64,000 nt of DNA. Source: Olleya sp. Bg11-27. GTDB taxonomy: Bacteria; Bacteroidota; Bacteroidia; Flavobacteriales; Flavobacteriaceae. Both the position numbers and the translations under genes were made by a program. How positions within the stretch are numbered: the stretch's first letter is position 1; each line of letters opens with the position of its first letter. Location: positions 1,495,514 through 1,559,513 of the forward strand of contig NZ_CP025117.1 of assembly GCF_002831645.1 (NCBI RefSeq), given 5' to 3'. Under the pieces are notes generated by a model. It worked only from the letters and a program-made list of their open reading frames with translations, did not search any database and had not been told where the DNA came from. Shown here piece after piece: positions 54,495 through 62,423 of the stretch.

Positions 54495-54761
54495 ATGAAA
54501 AAAGTAAACACACAACAAGCAAAAGAGATTGGAGATCGTCTAGGTATCCAATGGAAGGATATTCAATTAGATGAATTTACAAAAGGAATAAATGTCGAGT
54601 TTGAACATGGAACAAGATATCCAGAAACCAATGTTACTAATAACGATAAAGCTTTAACAGGAAAAATAGCTTGGGCGCATTTAAAAGAGTTTCCTGATTA
54701 CTATACCCGTTTAGAAAAAATGGAAAATGAAGCAGAAGCATATTGGAGTGAAAAGGAATAA
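54495..54761 (+). CDS. DUF5661 family protein
   Basis: An 88-residue soluble protein with the DUF5661 pattern: AKEIGDRLGIQWKDIQLDEF, GINVEFEHGTRYPETNVTNN and KIAWAHLKEFPDYYTRLEKM. The family occurs widely, often near stress or phage-like genes, and its role is unknown. A longer frame starting at 54450 is rejected because it begins near the predicted transcript start; the ATG at 54495 is the natural start. A TGATTTAAGTCA sequence overlaps the region just after its stop codon. Confidence 0.85.
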   Translation: MKKVNTQQAKEIGDRLGIQWKDIQLDEFTKGINVEFEHGTRYPETNVTNNDKALTGKIAWAHLKEFPDYYTRLEKMENEAEAYWSEKE

Positions 54762-54763
54762 AC

Positions 54764-54775
54764 TGATTTAAGTCA
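54764..54775 (+). promoter_or_regulatory. Secondary, imperfect Crp/Fnr-type box
   Basis: TGATTTAAGTCA lies 24 bases (centre to centre) upstream of the main box of the oleate hydratase 2 promoter. It has no -7 element at the 35-base spacing and may be an accessory site. Confidence 0.4.
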
Positions 54776-54787
54776 GTTTAGGCAGGC

Positions 54788-54830
54788 TGACGCAGGTCAG
54801 TGTAGTAATCAACATAACATTCTAATTTTG
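54788..54830 (+). promoter_or_regulatory. Crp/Fnr-type box plus -7 element of the oleate hydratase 2 operon
   Basis: TGACGCAGGTCA is at 54788-54799, and an exact TAnnTTTG match, TAATTTTG, starts 35 bases later at 54823. The promoter serves the four-gene unit from oleate hydratase 2 to HdeD. Confidence 0.8.
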
Positions 54831-54917
54831 AAGTATTAATAAATAGTATGAGTAAGAGGTTCTTTTTGACACTTAAACAAAGAAGCTTTTTAATTTAACA
54901 AGACAAATAGACTTATT

Positions 54918-56519
54918 ATGAACACAAATAACAAAGACAAAAAAGCATATTTTATAGGGGGAGGGATTGGCTCTTTATCTGGAGCAGCATTTTTAATTCG
55001 TGATGGTGGCTTCGCAGGTAATAATATCACGGTCTACGAAAGTTTACCAGTATTAGGAGGTAGTTTAGATGCCGGAGGTAATCCCGAAGACGGCTACACC
55101 TTGCGTGGCTCCCGTATGTTTACATTAAATATTTACGAGTGCACGTGGGAGTTGTTTAAATCCATTCCATCACTTTCAGATCCTAACACATCTGTAACCG
55201 AAGAAACCATAGCCTTTAATAACAAAGTAAAATCACATTCTAAAGCACGTCTAATAGATAAAAACCGCGCAATTGTAGACTCATCTAAATTGGGGTTTTC
55301 AATGTCGGACCGCACAGAGCTTCTTAAGCTAAGTGAAGCAAGCGAAGAAAAATTAGGTAATAGTGCGATTTACGATTGGTTTTCGCCTTCATTTTTCGAA
55401 ACTAATTTCTGGTTTATGTGGCGTACAAGTTTTGCATTTTCACCTTGGCATAGTGCGGTAGAGTTTAAGCGATATTTACATCGTTTTATGCAAGAGTTTC
55501 CTAATGTAGAAACAATGACAGGTGTTAAACGTACCGTTTATAATCAGTACGACTCTATGATTTTACCATTAAAAGTTTGGTTAAAATCTCATGGTGTTAA
55601 TTTCAAAACAGGAAGTACAGTTACTGATATAGACACAACGTATGCTTTGGATCCAAAAACAGAAACCGAAAAAGTAGTTGTAAAAAAACTAATGTATGAT
55701 ACGGCAGGTCATTCTGAAACTGTAACAATTAATGAGGACGATTTAGTTTTCTATCAAAATGGATCAATGACAGATGCTTCTAGTTATGGGTCGATGACAA
55801 GTGCTCCAAAACATTTCACAAAAAAAGACAGTCAAGGTTGGGTGTTATGGGAGAAATTAGCAAGTAGATATCCTGGATTTGGTAGACCAGAAGTGTTTAA
55901 TACCAATATCGCAGAATCATTTTGGGAATCGTTTACTGTCACTTTAAAAGACACGGTGTTTTTTGATCAAATGGAACAATTTTCTGGTAACAAAGCTGGA
56001 ACAGGAAGTCAAGTAACTCTTAAGGATTCTAATTGGTTTATGAGTTTTTCATTAAATGAACAGCCTCATTATAAAGACCAACCAGATCATGTGCAAGTCT
56101 TTTTTACCTATGGATTACATCCAGACCGCGTGGGTAACTTTGTAGGTAAGCCCATGACAGAATGTTCTGGAGAAGACATTCTGAGAGAGCTTTGTGGGCA
56201 CTTAAAATTTGATTACGATATTGTATTTGCAAATGCAATCTGTATTCCATGCAGGATGCCATACATTACTAGTATGTTTATGCCACGTTTAAAAACAGAC
56301 AGACCACTTCCTGTGCCTAAAAACTCTAAAAATTTAGCTTTTATCAGTCAGTTTGTAGAGATTCCTGATGATGTTGTTTTTACAGTAGAGTATTCGGTTA
56401 GAGCAGCACAAATGGCAGTATATCAATTACTAGATATCGATCTTGAAATTCCGCCAATCACAAAATTTGATAAAACACTTAAAGTGGAACTTCAAACAGT
56501 TGCTAAAGCATTCCACTAA
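54918..56519 (+). CDS. ohyA: Oleate hydratase 2 (FAD-dependent, short type)
   Basis: A 533-residue paralogue of the enzyme at 49603. It has FIGGGIGSLSGAAFLIRDGG at the FAD site and then LRGSRMFTLNIYECTWELFK, so the first block reads RGSRM where the other two copies have RGGRM. WHSAVEFKRYLHRFMQEF is identical or nearly so to copy 1, as is MPYITSMFMPRLKTDRP. Copies 1 and 2 are clearly closer to each other than to copy 3. It is the first gene of an operon continuing into DUF1269, a lipoprotein and HdeD, controlled by the box at 54788. Confidence 0.88.
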   Translation: MNTNNKDKKAYFIGGGIGSLSGAAFLIRDGGFAGNNITVYESLPVLGGSLDAGGNPEDGYTLRGSRMFTLNIYECTWELFKSIPSLSDPNTSVTEETIAFNNKVKSHSKARLIDKNRAIVDSSKLGFSMSDRTELLKLSEASEEKLGNSAIYDWFSPSFFETNFWFMWRTSFAFSPWHSAVEFKRYLHRFMQEFPNVETMTGVKRTVYNQYDSMILPLKVWLKSHGVNFKTGSTVTDIDTTYALDPKTETEKVVVKKLMYDTAGHSETVTINEDDLVFYQNGSMTDASSYGSMTSAPKHFTKKDSQGWVLWEKLASRYPGFGRPEVFNTNIAESFWESFTVTLKDTVFFDQMEQFSGNKAGTGSQVTLKDSNWFMSFSLNEQPHYKDQPDHVQVFFTYGLHPDRVGNFVGKPMTECSGEDILRELCGHLKFDYDIVFANAICIPCRMPYITSMFMPRLKTDRPLPVPKNSKNLAFISQFVEIPDDVVFTVEYSVRAAQMAVYQLLDIDLEIPPITKFDKTLKVELQTVAKAFH

Positions 56520-56547
56520 ACAAATATTAATTTTAAAATCTATAAAA

Positions 56548-57366
56548 ATGGCAAATATTATTGTTGTTCCGTTTAAGGAAGAAAGTAAAGCTATTGAAGC
56601 TTTACATAGAATTAAAGAATTGGATGCCTATGGAGATATCACGCTGTATGAGCATATGATGATTCGTAAAAAAGATAACAAGCAATTCGAGATCTTAAAA
56701 AATCAAACCGATGGAGAAGGTTGGAGGTTGTTTACTGGTATGGCTCTAGGTGGGCTTGCAGGTGCTTTAGTAGGGTCTTTAGGATTTATCATTGGATTAT
56801 ATACAGGAACTGCAGTAGGTGCAGTTTGGGATGCTAGTCGGTATGACTTTGAAGCAGAGTTTCTTAAAAAGGTAAGTAAAAAAATGGCTGTCGGTACTAT
56901 TGCAATTGTTGCAGAAGTAGCAGAAGATAGTTCCGTATTTGTAGACAAAGCACTTAATGGACTATCCTCAGAAATTATTAGAAGTGAAGCTGGTATAGAG
57001 TTCGATGATTATGTAGATGAGCAAGTTGAAAATTTTGAAGATAGTATTGAAGACGAACGTCAAAAACTTAGAAAAGCAACAGCTCATGAAAAAGACACGA
57101 TTAAAGCTAAGATTGCCGATTTAAAGGCAAAACGAAAAGCGCATATCGTAGCGTTGGAAGCTAAAAGAAAAGCAACACTGAATAAGATTAAAAGTGACAC
57201 TAAATCTAGAATTCACAAACTAGAAACACGCTTGGATGGTTTTGAACAATCTGTGAGCGATGCATACGCTCAGGCTAGAAAAAATAGACTCAGTAAAAAA
57301 ATAAAAAAGGAAGAAGAAAAGTTATACCAATTGCATAGTGCAATAGGTGAGGATATTGTGGATTAA
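56548..57366 (+). CDS. DUF1269-like protein with glycine zipper and coiled coil
   Basis: A 272-residue protein. The N-terminal 50 residues (ANIIVVPFKEESKAIEALHR) form an alpha-beta domain as in DUF1269. A Gly/Ala-rich hydrophobic hairpin follows (TGMALGGLAGALVGSLGFII, GLYTGTAVGAVW), a glycine-zipper membrane element. The last 120 residues are a highly charged coiled coil (KAKIADLKAKRKAHIVALEAK). Membrane attachment by the zipper is likely. The role is unknown; related proteins occur in stress loci. A longer frame overlapping oleate hydratase 2 is rejected in favour of the ATG at 56548, 28 bases after that gene. Confidence 0.75.
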   Translation: MANIIVVPFKEESKAIEALHRIKELDAYGDITLYEHMMIRKKDNKQFEILKNQTDGEGWRLFTGMALGGLAGALVGSLGFIIGLYTGTAVGAVWDASRYDFEAEFLKKVSKKMAVGTIAIVAEVAEDSSVFVDKALNGLSSEIIRSEAGIEFDDYVDEQVENFEDSIEDERQKLRKATAHEKDTIKAKIADLKAKRKAHIVALEAKRKATLNKIKSDTKSRIHKLETRLDGFEQSVSDAYAQARKNRLSKKIKKEEEKLYQLHSAIGEDIVD

Positions 57367-57408
57367 TAACCAATAAAAAACTTAGTAATTAACTTAAATA
57401 ATTTAGAT

Positions 57409-57909
57409 ATGAAAGCAAAAATTTTAGCCTTAGCTGTAATCGTTTTTATGGCAGGAAGTATATTAATTGGTTGCGGGCAAGCCTCTAAACAAGATGCTAA
57501 ATCTGTTAAAGAGGATGCAAAAGTACTTGGTAACGATCTTAAAAAAGGAGCAGTAGATACCAGTAAAGATATTAAAATGACTGTAAATGAGAATTGGAAA
57601 AAGTTTGAAAAGACATCTCAGTCTGCTATTACAGCAACAGATGCTCAAATTAAAACATGGAGAACTAAAATGGAGTCGGCAGGTAAAGCAGAAAAAGAAA
57701 AGCTAACGATAGCTTTAAATCAATTAGAACAAAAAAACGAAGCACTTAAAAATAAATTAGCCGAAAGGGGTAAAGAATTTAAAGATGGTGTCATTTCTTT
57801 TAATGAAACGACCATGGCTAATGAACAGAAATTTGAACGCGAATTTACGCATGATATGGACGAGATAGGGGCTGCTTTAAAAGACCTTTTTAAAGATAAT
57901 GTTGATTAA
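57409..57909 (+). CDS. Coiled-coil stress-type lipoprotein
   Basis: A 166-residue lipoprotein. The signal sequence ends in LIGC with Cys22 lipidated. The mature part is a Lys/Glu/Ala-rich coiled coil (GQASKQDAKSVKEDAKVLGN; EKLTIALNQLEQKNEALKNK) without cysteine or enzyme motif. It resembles small stress-induced lipoproteins found beside DUF1269 and BON genes. It lies 42 bases after the DUF1269 gene in the same direction and is probably co-transcribed. It could tether the envelope or bind the neighbouring membrane proteins. Confidence 0.75.
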   Translation: MKAKILALAVIVFMAGSILIGCGQASKQDAKSVKEDAKVLGNDLKKGAVDTSKDIKMTVNENWKKFEKTSQSAITATDAQIKTWRTKMESAGKAEKEKLTIALNQLEQKNEALKNKLAERGKEFKDGVISFNETTMANEQKFEREFTHDMDEIGAALKDLFKDNVD

Positions 57910-57929
57910 TAAATTTAAATTATAACATT

Positions 57930-58493
57930 ATGGCAACTACAATTTTAAGTTCCACACAATCCACAGTAAAAAATTGGTGGATAACGTTTTTAATAGGTGT
58001 TCTATACATTATCGCCGGGGTTTGGGTTTTTCAAACACCAGTAGCGAGTTATGTCTCTTTAAGTATAATTTTTAGTGTATTCATTTTTATATCAGGAGGC
58101 TCACAAATTGTGTTCTCTATTTCTAATAGACACGAGATAAGTAGTTGGGGTTGGTATTTGGCAGGTGGTATTCTGGATCTTATTATAGGGCTACTATTAA
58201 TAATGCATCCATTAATGACTATGGCAATTCTGCCTTTTTATATTGGTTTCTGGTTATTGTTTCAGGGGTTTATGGCTATTGGATTATCATTTCAGATTAA
58301 AACATTTGGAATCCTATCTTGGGGTTGGTTATTGTTTTTGGGATGTCTAATAATACTCTTTTCGTTTCTGCTATTAGCTAATCCAATAATTGCAGGGTTA
58401 AGTATTGTATACATGACCGCTCTGGCATTTATTTCTGCAGGTATTTTTAGAATCGCTTTAGCATTCAATTTAAAAAATCAAAATCACAATTAA
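57930..58493 (+). CDS. HdeD-family membrane protein
   Basis: A 187-residue protein with six hydrophobic helices arranged as two repeats. The HdeD layout is seen in WWITFLIGVLYIIAGVWVFQ, WGWYLAGGILDLIIGLLLIM and GWLLFLGCLIILFSFLLLAN. In enterobacteria HdeD contributes to acid resistance at high cell density; in other bacteria it is a general membrane stress protein. It is the last gene of the oleate hydratase 2 operon, 20 bases after the lipoprotein gene. Confidence 0.85.
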   Translation: MATTILSSTQSTVKNWWITFLIGVLYIIAGVWVFQTPVASYVSLSIIFSVFIFISGGSQIVFSISNRHEISSWGWYLAGGILDLIIGLLLIMHPLMTMAILPFYIGFWLLFQGFMAIGLSFQIKTFGILSWGWLLFLGCLIILFSFLLLANPIIAGLSIVYMTALAFISAGIFRIALAFNLKNQNHN

Positions 58494-58628
58494 AACATTG
58501 TAAAGCATTGCTGTAACTGTAAATGCGTGGTAGTTTTAGTATTTGTTAATAGGTCCGAATAGTATAACTAATTTGAAGAAGACGACTAACAGTTACTGCT
58601 TTGCTTTTTAATTATTATAAACAAAGTT

Positions 58629-60221
58629 ATGAGTAAAACAAAAAATAAAAATCCAGAAGATGCTAAAGTTTATCTTATTGGAAGCGGAATAGCATCTCTG
58701 GCAAGTGCAGTTTATCTAGTAAAAGATGCGGGTGTACAAGGTAAGAATATTCATATTTTAGAAAAAGATAATATCTTAGGAGGTGCTCTAGATGGTGCAG
58801 GAGATAAAGAAGAAGGTTTTGTAGTAAGAGGTGGTAGAATGCACGAAGCGCATTATACATGTTATTGGGATTTGTTATCTAATATTCCGTCTTATGAAGA
58901 TCCCAATGTTTCTGTTAAAGACGAATCGTTTGAATTTAATAACCGATTTGTATCCAATGGGCAAGCAAGACTTTTAAAAGAAGGTAAAATTATGGATGTG
59001 TCGTCTTATGGATTATCTATAAAACAACAAGCGGAATTTTTAAAGTTGATATTCGCTTCAGAGAAATCGTTAGGAAATAAAAGAATCGAAGATTGGTTTG
59101 ATCAATCGTTTTTTGAAACTAACTTTTGGTACATCTGGTCTACGATGTTTGCTTTTCAAAAATGGAGTAGCGTAGTAGAAATGAGACGCTATATGAAACG
59201 CTTTATTCATTTAATTGATGGTTTAAAAAAGTTAGGAGGAGTTATGCGCACCAAGTACAATCAATACCATTCTGTAGTTATTCCTTTAAAAAATTATTTA
59301 AAAGATTATGGTGTAAATTTTGATGTGGGTCACGAAGTTGTTGATATTGATTTCAATTTGTCTTCAGATAAAAAAACAGCAACCGTTATTCACTTAAAAG
59401 ATAAAAACGAAATTGTTTTGGGAGCAAACGATTACGTCTTTATCACCAACGGTTCTATAACAGAAAGTACCGATAATGGTGCCTGGGAAAGACCTGCAAA
59501 ACTAAAAGGAATTGAAGCGTCTGGGTCTTGGCAATTATGGAAAACACTAGCAAAAAAAGATAAGGCTTTTGGTAATCCTGATCCCTTTTGTGATAACATC
59601 GATTTGCAAAAATGGTACTCTTTTACAGCAACATTAAAGGATAGTACGTTCCATGATTATATGGAGAATTTTTCAGGAAATGTTGACGGTACGGGTGGTT
59701 TGGTAACTATGACAGATTCTAATTGGTTAATGTCTATTGTCATTGCGCGTCAACCTCATTTTCCAAACCAACCGGAAGATGTTAAAATATTTTGGGGGTA
59801 TGGCTTATATCCAGACAGAAAAGGAAACTACGTTAATAAGACGATGGCAGAATGTACTGGTAGAGAAATATTAGAAGAATTGTGGTATCATTTAAAAGTC
59901 CAAGATATAATGAGTCCTGTTGTACAAGCAGGAAAGGTAAACTGTATCCCAACAGCAATGCCTTATATTGATAGTTTATTTATGCCAAGAAAAATTGGAG
60001 ATAGACCAAAAGTCTTACCAAAAGGAGCTACTAACTTTGCTTTTTTAGGACAATTTTCTGAGGTGCCAAAAGATGTTGTGTTTACTGTAGAATATTCTGT
60101 AAGAACAGCACAAACTGCTGTTTTTGGTTTATTTGAAACCGATAAAAAAGTACTGCCAGTTTATGACTCTATACACAGTCCAAAAGCATTATTAACTGCT
60201 GTAAAATCTATTAGCGGTTAA
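58629..60221 (+). CDS. ohyA: Oleate hydratase 3 (divergent paralogue)
   Basis: A 530-residue paralogue. The FAD motif is LIGSGIASLASAVYLVKDAG. The family block reads RGGRMHEAHYTCYWDLLSNI, one residue shorter here than in copies 1 and 2. WSSVVEMRRYMKRFI replaces their WHSAVEFKRYLHRFM. The C-terminal block AMPYIDSLFMPRKIGDRP is conserved. Its divergence suggests an older duplication or a different substrate, such as another unsaturated fatty acid. Unlike the other two copies it has no TGA-N6-TCA box in its 135-base upstream gap. It is followed by the DUF2238 gene after 59 bases. Confidence 0.85.
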   Translation: MSKTKNKNPEDAKVYLIGSGIASLASAVYLVKDAGVQGKNIHILEKDNILGGALDGAGDKEEGFVVRGGRMHEAHYTCYWDLLSNIPSYEDPNVSVKDESFEFNNRFVSNGQARLLKEGKIMDVSSYGLSIKQQAEFLKLIFASEKSLGNKRIEDWFDQSFFETNFWYIWSTMFAFQKWSSVVEMRRYMKRFIHLIDGLKKLGGVMRTKYNQYHSVVIPLKNYLKDYGVNFDVGHEVVDIDFNLSSDKKTATVIHLKDKNEIVLGANDYVFITNGSITESTDNGAWERPAKLKGIEASGSWQLWKTLAKKDKAFGNPDPFCDNIDLQKWYSFTATLKDSTFHDYMENFSGNVDGTGGLVTMTDSNWLMSIVIARQPHFPNQPEDVKIFWGYGLYPDRKGNYVNKTMAECTGREILEELWYHLKVQDIMSPVVQAGKVNCIPTAMPYIDSLFMPRKIGDRPKVLPKGATNFAFLGQFSEVPKDVVFTVEYSVRTAQTAVFGLFETDKKVLPVYDSIHSPKALLTAVKSISG

Positions 60222-60280
60222 CGGATAGTAACTCTAAGAGGTGATAATTTTATTGGCGATTATTAAAATATTTTTTTTAA

Positions 60281-60919
60281 ATGAAATTACAAAGCAGTGT
60301 TGTAACTGTCATCGGACATAAGCTTTTTTGGATTAGTATGTTCTTTGGTCTCATTTGGGCAAATGCGCTCATAGGTACTACGGATCTTAAAAATTGGCTT
60401 ATAGAAAATACGTTAACAGTTTTCGCGCTGCTTTTTTTAGTCTTTACATACACTAAGTATCGTTTTAGTAACACTAGTTATGTTTTAATTTGTGTTTTTC
60501 TATGCCTGTACGTCTATGGTTCTAAATATACTTATGCCCAAAACTTGTTTGGTTATTGGTTACAAGAACTGTTTCATACTTCAAGAAATAATTATGACAG
60601 AATAGTACATTTTAGTTTTGGCGCATTACTCTATTATCCTTTGCAGGACTGTCTTTCTAATGGACTTAAAATATCAAAAGACTTAGCCTTAAGATTACCC
60701 GTTTTAATCATTTTATCGGCAAGTGCATTGTATGAGATTTTAGAATGGCTAGTTGCAGATGTTTTTTTTGTAGAACAAGGATTATCATATCTGGGAACGC
60801 AAGGCGATATCTGGGATTCTCAAAAAGATATGGGACTTGCCTTTTTAGGGGTTGTATTGGTGGCTGTCTGTTTTTATTTATATTCAATATTGAAAAATAG
60901 AAAAAAAAGACAAAACTGA
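60281..60919 (+). CDS. DUF2238 membrane protein (YjdF-like)
   Basis: A 212-residue integral membrane protein with six to seven hydrophobic helices. Family motifs are YDRIVHFSFGALLYYPLQD, YEILEWLVADVF and GTQGDIWDSQKDMGLAFLG. Enterobacterial YjdF belongs here; the function is unknown. The stop codon TGA at 60917-60919 is also the first three bases of the Crp/Fnr-type box for dps, so the downstream promoter is embedded in this gene's end. Confidence 0.8.
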   Translation: MKLQSSVVTVIGHKLFWISMFFGLIWANALIGTTDLKNWLIENTLTVFALLFLVFTYTKYRFSNTSYVLICVFLCLYVYGSKYTYAQNLFGYWLQELFHTSRNNYDRIVHFSFGALLYYPLQDCLSNGLKISKDLALRLPVLIILSASALYEILEWLVADVFFVEQGLSYLGTQGDIWDSQKDMGLAFLGVVLVAVCFYLYSILKNRKKRQN

Positions 60920-60959
60920 CCTAAGTCATTACCAGTGTTTAAGACATCTAATACCTTTA
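60917..60959 (+). promoter_or_regulatory. Crp/Fnr-type box plus -7 element of dps
   Basis: TGACCTAAGTCA is at 60917-60928, overlapping the stop codon of the preceding gene, and TACCTTTA starts exactly 35 bases later at 60952. The leader to the dps ATG is about 20 bases. Confidence 0.8.
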
Positions 60960-60986
60960 CTTAATAATTAATTAAATTCTACAAAG

Positions 60987-61463
60987 ATGAAAACACCAAA
61001 CATAGGCATTTCAGCAGAAAACAGACAAGCTATAGCAGATCAACTATCTAAAATATTAGCAGACGAATTTGTATTGTATTCTAAAACTTTAAATTTTCAT
61101 TGGAATGTTGAAGGACCAGATTTTCATTCTGTACACCTGTACCTTGAAACATTATATGAAGCACAACAGGAGGTTGTCGATACGGTAGCAGAAAAAATAA
61201 GAATGCTAGGTCATTATGTACCTGCGACATTAGAAAAATATTCACAATTAACGCATCTTACTGAAAAAGTAAAAGGTAAAAATGATAGCCAAAGCATCTT
61301 CGCAGAATTGTTAGAAGATCATGAAAGTATTATTGTTTTTATTAGAGAAGAAATAAAACCTATTGCAGACAAATGGCAAGCCGATGGGATTAGTGATTAC
61401 ATTACAGGGCTTATGGAGCAGCACGAAAAAACAGCTTGGATGTTAAGATCACATTTAAAATAA
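60987..61463 (+). CDS. dps: Dps-family DNA protection/ferritin-like protein
   Basis: A 158-residue Dps mini-ferritin. It forms a 12-mer that oxidises and stores iron with H2O2 and protects DNA in starvation or oxidative stress. The intersubunit ferroxidase residues are in place: His38 in LNFHWNVEGPDFHSVH, His50 twelve residues later, Glu54, Asp65 and Glu69 in VVDTVAEKIRMLG. The N-terminus is short and not Lys-rich, so DNA binding is probably weak. It is a single-gene unit with its own boxed promoter and terminator. Confidence 0.93.
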   Translation: MKTPNIGISAENRQAIADQLSKILADEFVLYSKTLNFHWNVEGPDFHSVHLYLETLYEAQQEVVDTVAEKIRMLGHYVPATLEKYSQLTHLTEKVKGKNDSQSIFAELLEDHESIIVFIREEIKPIADKWQADGISDYITGLMEQHEKTAWMLRSHLK

Positions 61464-61495
61464 GTTAGTCAATTATTAGTTAAAGTGACCAATTT

Positions 61496-61532
61496 AAACC
61501 CAAGTAGCTACACGGCTGTTTGGGTTTTTTTT
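61496..61532 (+). terminator. Terminator after dps
   Basis: AAACCCAA (61496-61503) and TTGGGTTT (61520-61527) flank an inner GTAGC/GCTGT stem, followed by a run of T residues. Confidence 0.85.
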
Positions 61533-61596
61533 ATGAGCAAACGTTTTAAGGCATAAAATGATTTGTATTGTTAAATTTTAAAAATAAAATCAAGAC

Positions 61597-61639
61597 TGAT
61601 GTAGATCAGTGTCAGAAGGTTATAGTCGTAATATCTTTG
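61597..61639 (+). promoter_or_regulatory. Crp/Fnr-type box plus -7 element of BON gene 1
   Basis: TGATGTAGATCA is at 61597-61608, and an exact TAnnTTTG match, TATCTTTG, starts exactly 35 bases later at 61632. The leader to the ATG is about 30 bases. Confidence 0.8.
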
Positions 61640-61675
61640 ATATATATTAATTGTTTAATTTAAATCATAGAAATT

Positions 61676-62329
61676 ATGAGAACAGATTTAAGTATTAAAG
61701 TAGACATCTTAGACGAATTAGAATGGCAACCAAGTATTGACGAAACTCAAATTGGAGTTGTTGTAAAAGATGGAATTGTAACACTAACAGGAACTGTAGA
61801 TAGTTATGTTAAAAAACGTGAAGCAGAAAAGGCTGCTAAAAGTGTTGTAGGTGTTAAGGCTGTAGCCGAAGAGATAGAAGTGCAATACGGTGAGACGTCC
61901 CACAAATCGGATACCGAAATTGCTACAGCAGCTGTCAATGCATTAAAATGGAATATTTCTGTCCCTTCTAACAAAATCGAGGTTAAAGTTGAAGATGGTT
62001 GGGTGTATTTAAGTGGTGATGTTATGTGGGATTTTGAAAAAAATGCAGCTAAAAAAGCAGTTGAAAACTTGCAAAGTGTAAAATATGTAGTGAATAATAT
62101 TGCGTTAAAAAACACAGTGAGAGCGGAAGACATTAAAGACAAAATTAAAAAAGCATTCGAGCGTTCTGCAGATATAGATGCTAAGGATATTACAGTTAAA
62201 GCCGAAGGTCACAATATTAAATTGACCGGTAAAGTGCATACATTAAAAGAAAAAGACGATGCTAGACGAACCGCTTTTTATGCACCGGGAGTTTGGAGTG
62301 TAGAAAATGAGTTAGAAGTAGAGTATTAA
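61676..62329 (+). CDS. Triple BON-domain protein 1
   Basis: A 217-residue soluble protein made of three BON domains in tandem (about residues 3-68, 77-145 and 146-217). The glycine-centred strands repeat as GIVTLTGTVDSYVKKREAEK, GWVYLSGDVMWDFEKNAAKK and HNIKLTGKVHTLKEKDDARR. BON domains bind phospholipid or hydrophobic ligands, but no signal peptide or lipobox is present, so this form is cytosolic. It is closely related to the next gene and is a tandem duplicate. Triple-BON proteins are common in stress regulons of other bacteria. Confidence 0.88.
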   Translation: MRTDLSIKVDILDELEWQPSIDETQIGVVVKDGIVTLTGTVDSYVKKREAEKAAKSVVGVKAVAEEIEVQYGETSHKSDTEIATAAVNALKWNISVPSNKIEVKVEDGWVYLSGDVMWDFEKNAAKKAVENLQSVKYVVNNIALKNTVRAEDIKDKIKKAFERSADIDAKDITVKAEGHNIKLTGKVHTLKEKDDARRTAFYAPGVWSVENELEVEY

Positions 62330-62378
62330 ATCTTTTTTAAATCTATAAGAAACAATAATTAGGTTGTCTTATAAGAAA

Positions 62379-62418
62379 TCACCCTAACACAATACCATGT
62401 GTTAGGGTGATTTTTTTT
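62379..62418 (+). terminator. Terminator after BON gene 1
   Basis: TCACCCTAACAC (62379-62390) and GTGTTAGGGTGA (62401-62412) form a perfect 12-bp stem with a ten-base loop, followed by a T run. Confidence 0.9.
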
Positions 62419-62423
62419 GAGAC

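Noticed and set aside
56443-56547. Upstream extension of the DUF1269 gene overlapping oleate hydratase 2
   Set aside because: Out-of-frame overlap of 77 bases with a well-supported gene; the ATG at 56548 matches the domain start.
58494-58628. Possible box for oleate hydratase 3
   Set aside because: No TGA-N6-TCA sequence with a -7 element at the fixed 35-base spacing could be found; AGGTC alone at 58551 is not enough.
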